Source: Tissierella simiarum (GTDB lineage: Bacteria; Bacillota; Clostridia; Tissierellales; Tissierellaceae). Taken from it: a stretch of 64,000 nucleotides of DNA. The stretch spans positions 124,001 through 188,000 of the forward strand of contig NZ_JAHLPM010000009.1 in NCBI RefSeq assembly GCF_018917865.1, read 5' to 3'. Below, piece after piece: positions 9,486 to 17,349 of the stretch (position 1 is the stretch's first letter; every line of letters starts with the position of its first letter). The notes below the pieces were generated by a model. The model was not told where the DNA came from, did no database searches, and worked only from the letters and a program-made list of their open reading frames with translations. The position numbers were made by a program, and so were the translations under genes.

Positions 9486-9998
9486 TCACTCCTTACAGTT
9501 ATCCAGTTCTTCTTTCAAAGTTTTTATTTTATCTCTTAAAAAAGCTGCTTTTTCAAATTCCTCTTTAGCTACTACTTTTTCCAATTCTTCTTTTAGACTT
9601 TCAACTTCTCTTTTTAATGATATGATGTTCTTTGACCTTCTTGGGATTTTCCCAACATGCTCATTATGACCATGTATTCCCTTTAAAAGAAGTTCTAAGT
9701 TATTTTTAAAGGTTTCATAGCATTTGCTACAACCAAATTTTCCTGTTTGTTTAAATTTAGAATAGGTCAATCCACAGTTTTTGCATTGTATATTCTGATC
9801 CTCTTTCATCATTTGACCTTCTTGAATAGTATCTATTAGGCTTGTTAACAGTTTATGAAAAGAGAAGGGCGTATCAAATTCTATTTCATTACCATTCATA
9901 GCACATTCATCACAGATATGATATTCTTCTACACTACCATTAATAATCTTAGTATAATGGACTGTTGCATTATTTTTTCCACAAGATTCACACAACAT
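9486..9998 (-). CDS. mcsA: McsA, zinc-finger activator of McsB
   Basis: McsA activates the McsB arginine kinase and helps deliver CtsR. The sequence has four Cys pairs in the first two thirds (LCESCGKN, HICDEC, CKNC, CSKC), giving the expected two zinc sites. A UVR motif ends the protein (LKEELEKVVAKEEFEKAAFL). Length is 170 residues, typical. The ATG at 9996-9998 follows AGGAGGTG with proper spacing; an in-frame GTG lies within that site and is rejected. It begins 12 bases after ctsR stops, and its TGA is just before the mcsB start. Confidence 0.96.
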   Translation of the reverse strand: MLCESCGKNNATVHYTKIINGSVEEYHICDECAMNGNEIEFDTPFSFHKLLTSLIDTIQEGQMMKEDQNIQCKNCGLTYSKFKQTGKFGCSKCYETFKNNLELLLKGIHGHNEHVGKIPRRSKNIISLKREVESLKEELEKVVAKEEFEKAAFLRDKIKTLKEELDNCKE

Positions 9999-10010
9999 AA
10001 TAAACACCTC

Positions 10011-10469
10011 CTATTTTACGAGTATGAGAAGCATATTTTTTAATATGTCAGCTCTTAATTGATTCCTGTCTGTAGTGTTAGCAGATAAAGATCTATCTCC
10101 TAAGGCAGATTTCATTAATTCTCCTTCTCTTTTAGTGATTATATTTTCTTCTATTAGCCCTTCTATAATATGGTATGCTTTATTTTTAGTAATGGAATTA
10201 CCAATAGTATTTACTATAATATGGTTAATATCCTCATATTCATCAATGCTTACCTTTACTATCTTTATATACCCTCCTCCACCTCTCCTACTCTCAATAT
10301 AATATCCTTTATAAGGAGTAAAGCGAGTAGTTAAAACATAATTTATTTGAGAAGGGGCACACTCAAAATATTCTGCTAGTTCATTTCTTTGAATCTCCAC
10401 TATTCCATTTTCTGTTTCTTCTAACATTTCCTTAATGAACTGCTCTATTATATTACTAAGACCAGTCAT
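10011..10469 (-). CDS. ctsR: class III stress repressor CtsR
   Basis: CtsR represses clpC, clpP and its own operon by binding tandem heptads, and is released on heat shock and by McsB. The 152-residue protein has the expected N-terminal winged helix (ISNIIEQFI-type start, AEYFECAPSQINYVLTTRF) with the glycine-rich wing RRGGGGY, the thermosensor. The C-terminal dimerisation half ends with RADILKNMLLIL. The ATG follows AGGAGTG. It is the first gene of the operon, and a matching CtsR operator lies directly upstream. Confidence 0.97.
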   Translation of the reverse strand: MTGLSNIIEQFIKEMLEETENGIVEIQRNELAEYFECAPSQINYVLTTRFTPYKGYYIESRRGGGGYIKIVKVSIDEYEDINHIIVNTIGNSITKNKAYHIIEGLIEENIITKREGELMKSALGDRSLSANTTDRNQLRADILKNMLLILVK

Positions 10470-10480
10470 AAAATCACTCC

Positions 10481-10503
10481 TTTGACTTTGACTTTCTTTG
10501 TCT
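10481..10503 (-). promoter_or_regulatory. CtsR operator (tandem heptads)
   Basis: Read on the minus strand, AGACAAA-GAA-AGTCAAA matches the CtsR heptad pair (A/G)GTCAAA-N3-(A/G)GTCAAA with one mismatch. A third AGTCAAA heptad overlaps it directly and runs into the ctsR ribosome binding site (AAAGGAGTG). This supports autoregulation of the operon, possibly also at translation level. Confidence 0.82.
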
Positions 10504-10514
10504 TTTCCTGTAGT

Positions 10515-10562
10515 AAATTATTATTTACTCTAAATATTACCCCTATAGATAAATAATAATTT
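10515..10562. repeat. perfect 13-bp AT-only inverted repeat upstream of ctsR
   Basis: AAATTATTATTTA at 10515-10527 and TAAATAATAATTT at 10550-10562 are exact reverse complements, 22 bases apart. The element fills the space between the broken transglutaminase gene and the CtsR operator. It could be a weak terminator or an operator in the ctsR promoter region; no T-tract favours the former. Confidence 0.6.
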
Positions 10563-10563
10563 A

Positions 10564-11346
10564 TCAATATTCTCTTATTTTATTATATTCAACACTATTC
10601 TTTAACATGTTATTATCTTTATTTTTTCCTAAAGCTGCATCATAAGTAGTATCTACAATGACCCAATTATTATCTAACAAAACCTCATTCCAAGCATGAT
10701 AAGCTTTTAAATCATTCTTATAACCTTTCACCAATTTAGTAGGTATTCCTTGGCTTCTTAACATTCCAGCAGTTAATGCTGCATAGTCATAACAAATACC
10801 ACTATTATTTTTTTAAACATTATCAATATCTGGTACATAATCGGAATTCAACAAATCCATTTTTTCATAATCATATTCTATATTATTAACTATATAATCA
10901 TAAATAGCCTGTACTTTATCTATATTTTTATCCTCGCCTTTTATTAAAGTTTCGGCTAAACTAATGGCTTCACCTTTATTTCTCCAATAAACTGGTTGAG
11001 TTGATTTTAAATATAAACTGTCATCACTTTCTTTAGTTATATTTACTTCTTCTTTTTTTAATACTTTGAATTTATTTCCACTAGTATTCTCCAAAATTTT
11101 CACAGTATACTTTCCCATTCCTCATTGTAAAGGTATGATTTCTAAAGAATCTTTCAAACTATAATAATACTTTTCATTATCTTTTTCTACCATTATTCTA
11201 ATACCATTACTTTTTTCAAAGCTTTCTACTTTTAATACATCATTATCCAAAGTACTAATAATATAAGCAGATTCACCATAAACTTGTCCAACAAATACTG
11301 TCATAAAGATTAGCAAAAAACATAGTAATAGATAACTTTTACTCAA
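10564..11346 (-). pseudogene. secreted transglutaminase-like protein gene with two in-frame stops
   Basis: One reading frame of about 260 codons encodes a signal peptide (SYLLLCFLLIFMTVFVGQ) followed by a transglutaminase-like domain. The frame is broken by TGA at about 11119-11121 and TAA at about 10810-10812, with no shift between the parts. The catalytic triad remains readable beyond the second stop: Cys in SGICYDYAAL, His in AYHAWNEV, Asp in VIVDTTYD. The TTG start at 11344-11346 sits 6 bases after GGGGAG. Because two different stops occur, recoding is unlikely and recent inactivation is the simpler reading. The c-di-GMP riboswitch upstream suggests the intact gene was a c-di-GMP-controlled extracellular protein. 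Confidence 0.85.
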
Positions 11347-11361
11347 AGTAAACTCCCCTTT

Positions 11362-11428
11362 CGGTAGCTGGCTGCCATTTCAGGCCCTATAGCTTTGCGT
11401 CCTTAGATTTCTCTAAGTTTGCCTTTAT
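11362..11428 (-). ncRNA. class I cyclic di-GMP riboswitch (GEMM-I)
   Basis: The minus strand carries the conserved blocks in order: AAAGGCAAAC, a short stem capped by GAAA (TTAGAGAAATCTAA), GGACGCAAAGC, AGGGCCT, and ATGGCAGCCAGCTACCG. These match the GEMM-I consensus, including the GNRA tetraloop and the GGCAAAC/GACGCAAAGC core. The SD of the downstream gene, GGGGAG, begins only 3 bases after the last helix, so control of translation initiation is likely; I see no terminator between the aptamer and the start codon. Confidence 0.93.
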
Positions 11429-11565
11429 CGCTTAACAGTTTACAAATTTATTTATATCTTATTACTATAATAATACCACTTTATTTTAAAAATAAAAATA
11501 ATTTTTTTAATATTTTCTACTATTATAATTAAAAAACATTTATCTCCATTACTATAATCATATAA

Positions 11566-11596
11566 AATAAGCTGAGAGCATATTCTCTCAGCTATT
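11566..11596 (-). terminator. intrinsic terminator after the LPXTG-tail frame
   Basis: AGCTGAGAG (11570-11578) pairs with CTCTCAGCT (11585-11593), with a short AT extension. On the minus strand it runs into TTATTTTATAT. It overlaps the stop codon of the LPXTG-tail frame and lies upstream of the riboswitch transcript. Confidence 0.75.
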
Positions 11597-11888
11597 CTTT
11601 CCTTTTAAATCCAAGTTCTATTCCCATTAACAAGAATAATAATCCTGTACCGTAGTATATGACTGGAGATAATTCTCCTGTTTTTGGCATCTTAGGAACA
11701 TCTTTTGGAAGTTCTTCTTCAATGGTTTCATCCTCCGAATCTTCAATAGACATATCTTCAACAGGAGTTTCAATAATGGCTTCCGGTATTTCTTCGTTTA
11801 TAACCTCTTCTTCTGGTTCTGACTCTGTTACAGTAACTACTGGTGTTCTTGGTTTCTTAGGATCATCTTGTTTAAACTTATTCTGCAA
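11592..11888 (-). pseudogene. cell-wall-sorting (LPXTG-like) tail, in frame with the upstream BTAD gene
   Basis: The translated frame has a Pro/Glu/Thr-rich spacer (ESEPEEEVINEEIPEAI), then the sortase-like motif MPKTG, a hydrophobic segment (VIYYGTGLLFLLMGIEL) and a basic end KRKE. This is a complete sorting signal, with Met for Leu in LPXTG. There is no convincing start: the only candidate is a TTG at 11886-11888 with no ribosome binding site. Reading upstream, the frame stays open to the TAG that ends the BTAD gene at 11958-11960. It is therefore best seen as the separated end of that gene, or of a surface protein fused to it. It might be made by readthrough. Confidence 0.6.
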
Positions 11889-11957
11889 TCTATTTACAAC
11901 TATATTTAAATTTTTTTGTTCTATATTATATAATAAGGATACAATTTGATTATCATT

Positions 11958-12992
11958 CTATTTAGACAAAACATCTCCTCTTCTTAAATTTACATTGATA
12001 ATTTCCATTAACGTATTCATACTATCTCTTAAATCCTCTTCTCCTATGGTTAAATGTTCTTCATTTTCTATAGTCATAACTCCCAAGAATTTATTAAGTT
12101 CTACATTCCTTAGTCCATTTCTTTTCTCTAGATTATATAAGAACTTAAAATAATAAGGCTCACAAATTAATGGTCCATTAGCTTCATCAAATTGTTCCAG
12201 CTCCTCATCTACCTTGTACAAATTAATTGTATTCCTTAAGACCTTATCTTGTGATTGAAGTTTTTTATAAAGTATTCTCATTCTAGGGGAAGGTTTAACC
12301 CCTAAATGATTATATAATCTAGAAGTAATATATTCATAATGGCTTATAGCATATCTAGTTTCTCCGATTTCCATCAATGCTTCAATAAAATAAATATGTA
12401 AATTTTCATCATAAAGTTTAAGATGTATTGCTTCTTCACACGTTTTTACAATATCTAAGTTCTTTCCTTTCTGTTTTAAAATCTCTATATAATTAAATAA
12501 TCCCTCTAAATACAGCCTATGATATCTATTTCTAATGGGTACAAGCCATTCTTCATAATCCATCTCCCCTAGATAAGTCCCTTTATAAAGTTCTAAACCT
12601 TTATTTAATAATAAGAGAGCTTCATCAGGTTTCTCTTCTTTTATTGTATTCCCTTGGACTATATATTTCTCAAACAATTCTACATCTAGTATGCAATTAT
12701 TTTTTGTTTCAAAAACATAATACCCATTTATGTATTGTATATCATAACAAGGTTCTAAATCTATCATCTTTCTTGTACGACTAATTTGTGTCCTTAAAAC
12801 ATTTTTATGATCTTGAAAATTATTATCTGCCCATAAATCTTCTATAATATTTTTAGGTAAAATCTTTTTTCCTTTAAATGTAAAAAAATATTTAAATAGC
12901 TTCATTGTTCTATAAGGATAGTTTTTAGATTCTAAAATAGAATTATCATTTATTCTGATATCAAAATCTCCAAGGGTATATATATAAATCAC
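11958..12992 (-). CDS. BTAD (SARP-type) transcriptional regulator, ended by an amber stop
   Basis: An N-terminal winged-helix DNA-binding domain (YPYRTMKLFKYFFTFKGKKI ... VLRTQISRTRKMID) is followed by a bacterial transcriptional activation domain of TPR-like helices (residues ~95-240; VELFEKYI ... RNRYHRLYLEGLFNYIE). The last 100 residues, up to LRRGDVLSK, look like the degenerate GGDEF-like end domain found in clostridial BTAD proteins. There, a Tyr-Ser/Asn-Asp-Asn-Gln type sequence normally follows; here TAG comes first and NDNQIVSLLYNIEQKNLNI follows in frame. So the gene may be truncated by about 30 residues. The start is a GTG at 12990-12992 with a weak ribosome binding site. The target genes are unknown. 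Confidence 0.75.
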   Translation of the reverse strand: MIYIYTLGDFDIRINDNSILESKNYPYRTMKLFKYFFTFKGKKILPKNIIEDLWADNNFQDHKNVLRTQISRTRKMIDLEPCYDIQYINGYYVFETKNNCILDVELFEKYIVQGNTIKEEKPDEALLLLNKGLELYKGTYLGEMDYEEWLVPIRNRYHRLYLEGLFNYIEILKQKGKNLDIVKTCEEAIHLKLYDENLHIYFIEALMEIGETRYAISHYEYITSRLYNHLGVKPSPRMRILYKKLQSQDKVLRNTINLYKVDEELEQFDEANGPLICEPYYFKFLYNLEKRNGLRNVELNKFLGVMTIENEEHLTIGEEDLRDSMNTLMEIINVNLRRGDVLSK

Positions 12993-13027
12993 AATACCAA
13001 TAACTTTCTAAAAACTTACTAAATAAA

Positions 13028-13052
13028 GGCTCAATCTTAATAAGATTGAGCC
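13028..13052 (-). terminator. terminator after the EF-G-like gene
   Basis: GGCTCAATCTT and AAGATTGAGCC form a perfect 11-bp stem with a 3-base loop. On the minus strand it is followed by TTTATTTAG. It lies between the EF-G-like gene and the BTAD gene. Confidence 0.8.
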
Positions 13053-13063
13053 AAATAGTTGTA

Positions 13064-15127
13064 TTATTCTTTTTCAGCCTTTGCTTCTGCAATGATTTTT
13101 TCTGCAATATTTCCTGGTACCTCTTCATATCTATTGAATTCCATAGTAAAACTTCCTCTTGCTTGAGTCATACTTCTTAAGTCAATAGCATACTCAAACA
13201 TTTCAGCTTGCGGAGCTTCTGCTATAACTAATTGTGACCCATCTTCTTGAGGTTCCATTCCTAAAATTCTACCTCTACGTTTATTCATATCTCCCATTAC
13301 ATCTCCCATGTAATCTTCTGGGATTAAAATTTCTACTTTTACAATAGGCTCTAGTAATACTGGTTTAGCTGCTTCCATACCTTTTTTAAAGGCTAAGGAT
13401 GCTGCTATTTTAAATGCCATTTCATTAGAGTCTACTGGATGGTAAGATCCATCAAATAAAACTGCTTTTAAGTTTACTACAGGATATCCTGCCAATACTC
13501 CATGTTCAATAGAATCTCTCAATCCCTTTTCAACTGCTGGAAAAAAGTTTCTTGGAACTGCACCACCAAATACTTCTTCTGCAAACACAAAATTTTCTTC
13601 ACATGGTTCAAATCTTATATGAACATCCCCATATTGACCTGCGCCACCACTTTGTTTCTTATGTTTACCTTGAACACTCGCCGTTCCCTTAATAGTTTCC
13701 CTATAAGCTATTTTTGGATTAGTTAATTTTACATCTACTCCAAAAGTATTCTTTAATTTATCTATAATAACTGCTAATTGCATATTTCCTTGACCACCAA
13801 TTAGTAGTTGTTTAGTTTCAGTATTTCTTTGAACAACAAAAGTTGGATCTTCATCGGTTAACCGCTGTAAAGATGTGCCTATTTTCTCTTCATCTCCCTT
13901 AGCCTTTGGTTCTACAGCTAAAAATAAAGTTGGCTGTGGATAGCTTATTCTTTCATATTGAGTTGGGTTAGCTTTATCACTTAAACTATCTCCTGTTTGA
14001 GTAACTTGAAGCTTTGAAGTAGCTCCAATATCTCCAGCAACTATTTCCGAGACATCAATTTGATTTTTTCCTCTTAATACAAATAGCCCACCTAGTTTTT
14101 CAGTTCTATCTTTATCTGGATTGTATAATTCTTGATCCTTTGTCATCTTCCCAGATAAAACTTTAAATAAAGATAATTTACCAACAAATGGATCTACAAT
14201 AGTCTTAAATACTATTGCTGAGAAAGGTTCTTTTACATCCACCTTTCTTTCAACTTCTTTATCATCTTTTTGTCCTTTATAACTTCCAATATCCTTTGGT
14301 GAAGGTATGTATCTATTGATTACTTCTAATAAAAAATCCATTCCCATGGCTTTTTCCGCTGATCCTACTATTACAGGGACTAAGTCTCCATTAGCCACAG
14401 ATAACTTTAGACCTCTAGCAATTTCTTCAGGAGTAAATTCTTCTCCCTCAAAATATTTTTCCATTAATTCTTCATCGGATTCCGCAACTTTTTCAACTAG
14501 ACCTTCTTTTATAGATTCTATCTCATCTTTTAAATCTGCTGGTACATCTACCTTCTTCCCATCTTTTCCATTGTATTCATAAGCCACTTCATCCATTACA
14601 CTTACTAATCCTTTAAAACCTTCTGCTTCTCCTATTGGCAGAACGAAAGGTACTATTTTATCCCCAAATTCCTCTTTTAATTGATTTAAAACTTTTTCAA
14701 AGTTAACGTTTTCTTTTTCCATCTTATTTAAAAATATAATTCTTGGAATTTTATGTTGTTCTGCATATTTCCAAGCTTTTTCTGTTCCTACTTCTACTCC
14801 TGCTGAAGCATCTACAAGTAAAATAGCTCCTTCACTAGCTTTTAAAGCTCCGTACATCTCTCCAGCAAAATCAAAGTATCCAGGAGTATCTAATAAATTA
14901 TATTTAGTATCACCCCATTCTACTGGGATAACAGCTGTTCCTATTGAAACTTTTCGTGCAATTTCTTCCTTGTCAAAGTCGGATACAGTATTCCCATCGT
15001 CTACTCTACCCTGTCTTTTTGTTACGCCTGTTGCAAATAGTATGGCCTCAGTTAAAGTTGTTTTTCCACTACCACCATGGCCTATCAAAGCTACGTTTCT
15101 GATTTGATCAGTCTGATATGCTTTCAT
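13064..15127 (-). CDS. elongation factor G-like GTPase (EF-G paralogue)
   Basis: The protein has the EF-G domain order: GTPase with P-loop GHGGSGKTT (residues 17-25), switch LLDTPGYFDF, NKME in place of NKxD, then domains II-V. The true EF-G P-loop is AHIDAGKTT, so this belongs to the EF-G-like group often called FusA2. Domain IV keeps KHKKQSGGAGQYGDVHIRFE. Length is 687 residues. The group's role is uncertain; some members bind ribosomes without replacing EF-G. It stands alone with its own terminator, and the ATG follows AAGGGGG. A real translational EF-G is expected elsewhere in the genome. Confidence 0.9.
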   Translation of the reverse strand: MKAYQTDQIRNVALIGHGGSGKTTLTEAILFATGVTKRQGRVDDGNTVSDFDKEEIARKVSIGTAVIPVEWGDTKYNLLDTPGYFDFAGEMYGALKASEGAILLVDASAGVEVGTEKAWKYAEQHKIPRIIFLNKMEKENVNFEKVLNQLKEEFGDKIVPFVLPIGEAEGFKGLVSVMDEVAYEYNGKDGKKVDVPADLKDEIESIKEGLVEKVAESDEELMEKYFEGEEFTPEEIARGLKLSVANGDLVPVIVGSAEKAMGMDFLLEVINRYIPSPKDIGSYKGQKDDKEVERKVDVKEPFSAIVFKTIVDPFVGKLSLFKVLSGKMTKDQELYNPDKDRTEKLGGLFVLRGKNQIDVSEIVAGDIGATSKLQVTQTGDSLSDKANPTQYERISYPQPTLFLAVEPKAKGDEEKIGTSLQRLTDEDPTFVVQRNTETKQLLIGGQGNMQLAVIIDKLKNTFGVDVKLTNPKIAYRETIKGTASVQGKHKKQSGGAGQYGDVHIRFEPCEENFVFAEEVFGGAVPRNFFPAVEKGLRDSIEHGVLAGYPVVNLKAVLFDGSYHPVDSNEMAFKIAASLAFKKGMEAAKPVLLEPIVKVEILIPEDYMGDVMGDMNKRRGRILGMEPQEDGSQLVIAEAPQAEMFEYAIDLRSMTQARGSFTMEFNRYEEVPGNIAEKIIAEAKAEKE

Positions 15128-15316
15128 TATACCTTTTCCCCCTTAACCAGCGTATTTATTATTATTAATATACTACAAAGATTTTAAAAATTTTTCTAAA
15201 ACCTTTTTTGTCATAAAAATAATATTTCCTTTATTTACACCTTTACACATAGGAAATCATCTGTTGCACCACTTAAATTATATCATGAAACTTATTTTTA
15301 TCCTAGTCTTTTTTTA

Positions 15317-15345
15317 TTGCTCTAATGTGCATACACTGATATACT
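15317..15345 (+). promoter_or_regulatory. sigma-A-type promoter of hisC
   Basis: TTGCTC at 15317-15322, a 17-base spacer and TATACT at 15340-15345. The hisC start codon follows 35 bases later. Confidence 0.65.
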
Positions 15346-15380
15346 GATAATGAGGAATTTAATGAAAGGGGCTGGTTATA

Positions 15381-16463
15381 TTGTTAATTAATCACAGAGA
15401 AGAAATTAAAAGTTTACAACCTTATAAGCCAGGAAAACCAATAGAAGATGTAAAGAGAGAATATGGGCTTGATAATGTAATAAAGCTTGCTTCTAATGAA
15501 AATCCTCTAGGTTGTTCAGAAAAAGTTAAAGAAAAGATTAAAGAGGGATTAAATAATCTTGCTATTTATCCAGATGGAAATGCTACAAAATTGAAAGAAG
15601 CATTATCAAAATCCTTAAATGTTTCTGTAGAAGAAATACTGCCAAGTAGTGGCTCAGATGAAATGATAGACTTAATAGTAAAAGCCTATGTAAATAAAGG
15701 TGATGAAATTATTATGGCTGATATTACTTTCCCAAGATACATACAAACAGCCGAAATGATGGGTGGAATTCCTGTTATAGTACCTTTAAAAGATTACACT
15801 TTTGATTTAAATGGTATGTTAGAAAAAATTACTGATAAAACTAAAATTATATGGATTTGTAATCCTAATAATCCAACAGGAACTATGGTTAAAGAAGAAG
15901 AATTAGTTAAGTTTTTTGATAAAGTTCCGGAAAACGTTTTAATTATTTATGATGAAGCTTATAGAGAATATGCTACAAAAGATGATTATCCAAAGGATAG
16001 TATTAAATTTATTAAAAACTATCCTAATATACTGGTTATGAGAACTTTCTCTAAGGCTTATGGATTAGCAGGAATAAGGGTAGCCTATAGTGTAGGTAAT
16101 AAAGAAATCATAGAAAATATTAATAAAGTTAGAGGACCTTTTAATGTTAATTCTTTAGCCTTGGAAGCTGCTATAACAGCTTTAGAAGACCAAGATTTCA
16201 TCAAAAAAAGTTATGATTTAAACTTGGAAGGTAAAAATTATCTTTACGAAGAATTTGATAAAATGGGCTTTTTCTATCCTCCTTCAGAAACTAATCATAT
16301 CTTTGTAAATGTCGAAAGAAATGGACAAGAAGTTTTTGTTGAACTTCAAAAAAGAGGCGTTATTATAAGACCTATGGGTGGAACTTTCATTAGAGTATCT
16401 ATAGGTACTATGGAAGAAAATAAAATATTTATTGAAAAATTGAAAGAGGTTTTAGGCAAGTAA
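15381..16463 (+). CDS. hisC: histidinol-phosphate aminotransferase (orphan)
   Basis: HisC transfers the amino group between histidinol phosphate and imidazoleacetol phosphate; relatives also act on aromatic amino acids. It is a fold-type I PLP enzyme: SNENPLG near the N-terminus, WICNPNNPTGT in the middle, YDEAYREY, and the PLP lysine in RTFSKAYGLAGIRVAY. Length is 360 residues, normal. The start is TTG at 15381, 9 bases behind AAAGGGG. No other histidine gene is nearby, so the role may be aromatic transamination as much as histidine synthesis. It has its own promoter and terminator. Confidence 0.92.
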   Translation: MLINHREEIKSLQPYKPGKPIEDVKREYGLDNVIKLASNENPLGCSEKVKEKIKEGLNNLAIYPDGNATKLKEALSKSLNVSVEEILPSSGSDEMIDLIVKAYVNKGDEIIMADITFPRYIQTAEMMGGIPVIVPLKDYTFDLNGMLEKITDKTKIIWICNPNNPTGTMVKEEELVKFFDKVPENVLIIYDEAYREYATKDDYPKDSIKFIKNYPNILVMRTFSKAYGLAGIRVAYSVGNKEIIENINKVRGPFNVNSLALEAAITALEDQDFIKKSYDLNLEGKNYLYEEFDKMGFFYPPSETNHIFVNVERNGQEVFVELQKRGVIIRPMGGTFIRVSIGTMEENKIFIEKLKEVLGK

Positions 16464-16470
16464 TTGATAT

Positions 16471-16504
16471 AAAGGACAAAGAAAATTAATTTTCTTTGTC
16501 CTTT
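16471..16504. terminator. intrinsic terminator after hisC
   Basis: AAAGGACAAAGAAAATT is followed directly by its exact reverse complement (16471-16504), a perfect 17-bp palindrome, and then TATTTTGTTT on the plus strand. It can also work for the convergent methyltransferase gene. Confidence 0.85.
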
Positions 16505-16561
16505 TATTTTGTTTATAAATACCATTTTTATCCATGCAATTCATTGCATAATTTGAATTAT

Positions 16562-17311
16562 TTATAAACTACATTTATATATTATATATTCACTATTTAT
16601 ATCTATATCTTCATTTTTATTATAAGAAGTATATACTTTTATATCCTTAAATCCTACTTCTTTTAAATAGTTCTCCATTTCTCCAAAGGAATACAATCTT
16701 ACTTGAAAATCCATCTCTTCTTTATCTAATAATTCTTTGTCGTTATATAGTTCATACATTAAAGGCATATATAATATTTTATTTTTCTCATCATAATAAC
16801 TTTTATTTTTTTGAACAAGTAAATATCCATCTTTAGTAATAACTCTTTTACTTTCCTTATAGAAGTCATTATCTTCTCCCTTACAATTTATACTTTCTAC
16901 TTGAAAAACAAATCTTCCTCCTGTTAATAAAGACTCTTTTATTTTTTCTAATGAGGAAAATATTAGTTCATCTTTAGTGAAGAGAGAAAAAGAGCCTGCT
17001 GGAATTATAATAAGATTATATTTTTCAGTAGGATTAAAGTCTTCCATGGATAAATTATATGCCTTCACTTTTATCCCCTTATTTTCAGCTTTATTATATA
17101 AAGCCTTTAACATATCATAAGACAAGTCAAAACCTGTTATATCAAATCCCCTCTCAGCAAAAGGAACAAGAAATCTTCCTGAACCACATAAGGGTTCAAG
17201 TATTTTCATATTATCTTCTGCATAAGAAAGAAAAAAATCTAATTCATCTTTTGGTGCATTAGGTTTATCTAAATCATACATTAATGTACATAAATCCCCA
17301 TAATATTTCAT
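16562..17311 (-). CDS. class I SAM-dependent methyltransferase
   Basis: A SAM-binding fold is clear: motif I ILEPLCGSGRFLVPFAERGF, motif II acidic loop GFDLSYDML, and motif IV IIIPAGSFSLF. Length is 249 residues. It resembles small-molecule methyltransferases of the UbiE/TehB-like superfamily. The substrate cannot be read from sequence. The ATG follows AGGAGTG. It lies 38 bases after the AraC-type regulator that precedes it on the same strand, so the two may be co-transcribed. Confidence 0.88.
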   Translation of the reverse strand: MKYYGDLCTLMYDLDKPNAPKDELDFFLSYAEDNMKILEPLCGSGRFLVPFAERGFDITGFDLSYDMLKALYNKAENKGIKVKAYNLSMEDFNPTEKYNLIIIPAGSFSLFTKDELIFSSLEKIKESLLTGGRFVFQVESINCKGEDNDFYKESKRVITKDGYLLVQKNKSYYDEKNKILYMPLMYELYNDKELLDKEEMDFQVRLYSFGEMENYLKEVGFKDIKVYTSYNKNEDIDINSEYIIYKCSL

Positions 17312-17349
17312 ATAGTATCACTCCTAAATCATGTATCTATTTATAATAT

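Noticed and set aside
10564-12992. Stop codon recoding to explain the interrupted frames
   Set aside because: All three stop codons occur, no selenocysteine-type hairpin was seen, and neighbouring genes end normally at the same codons. Nonsense mutation is simpler.
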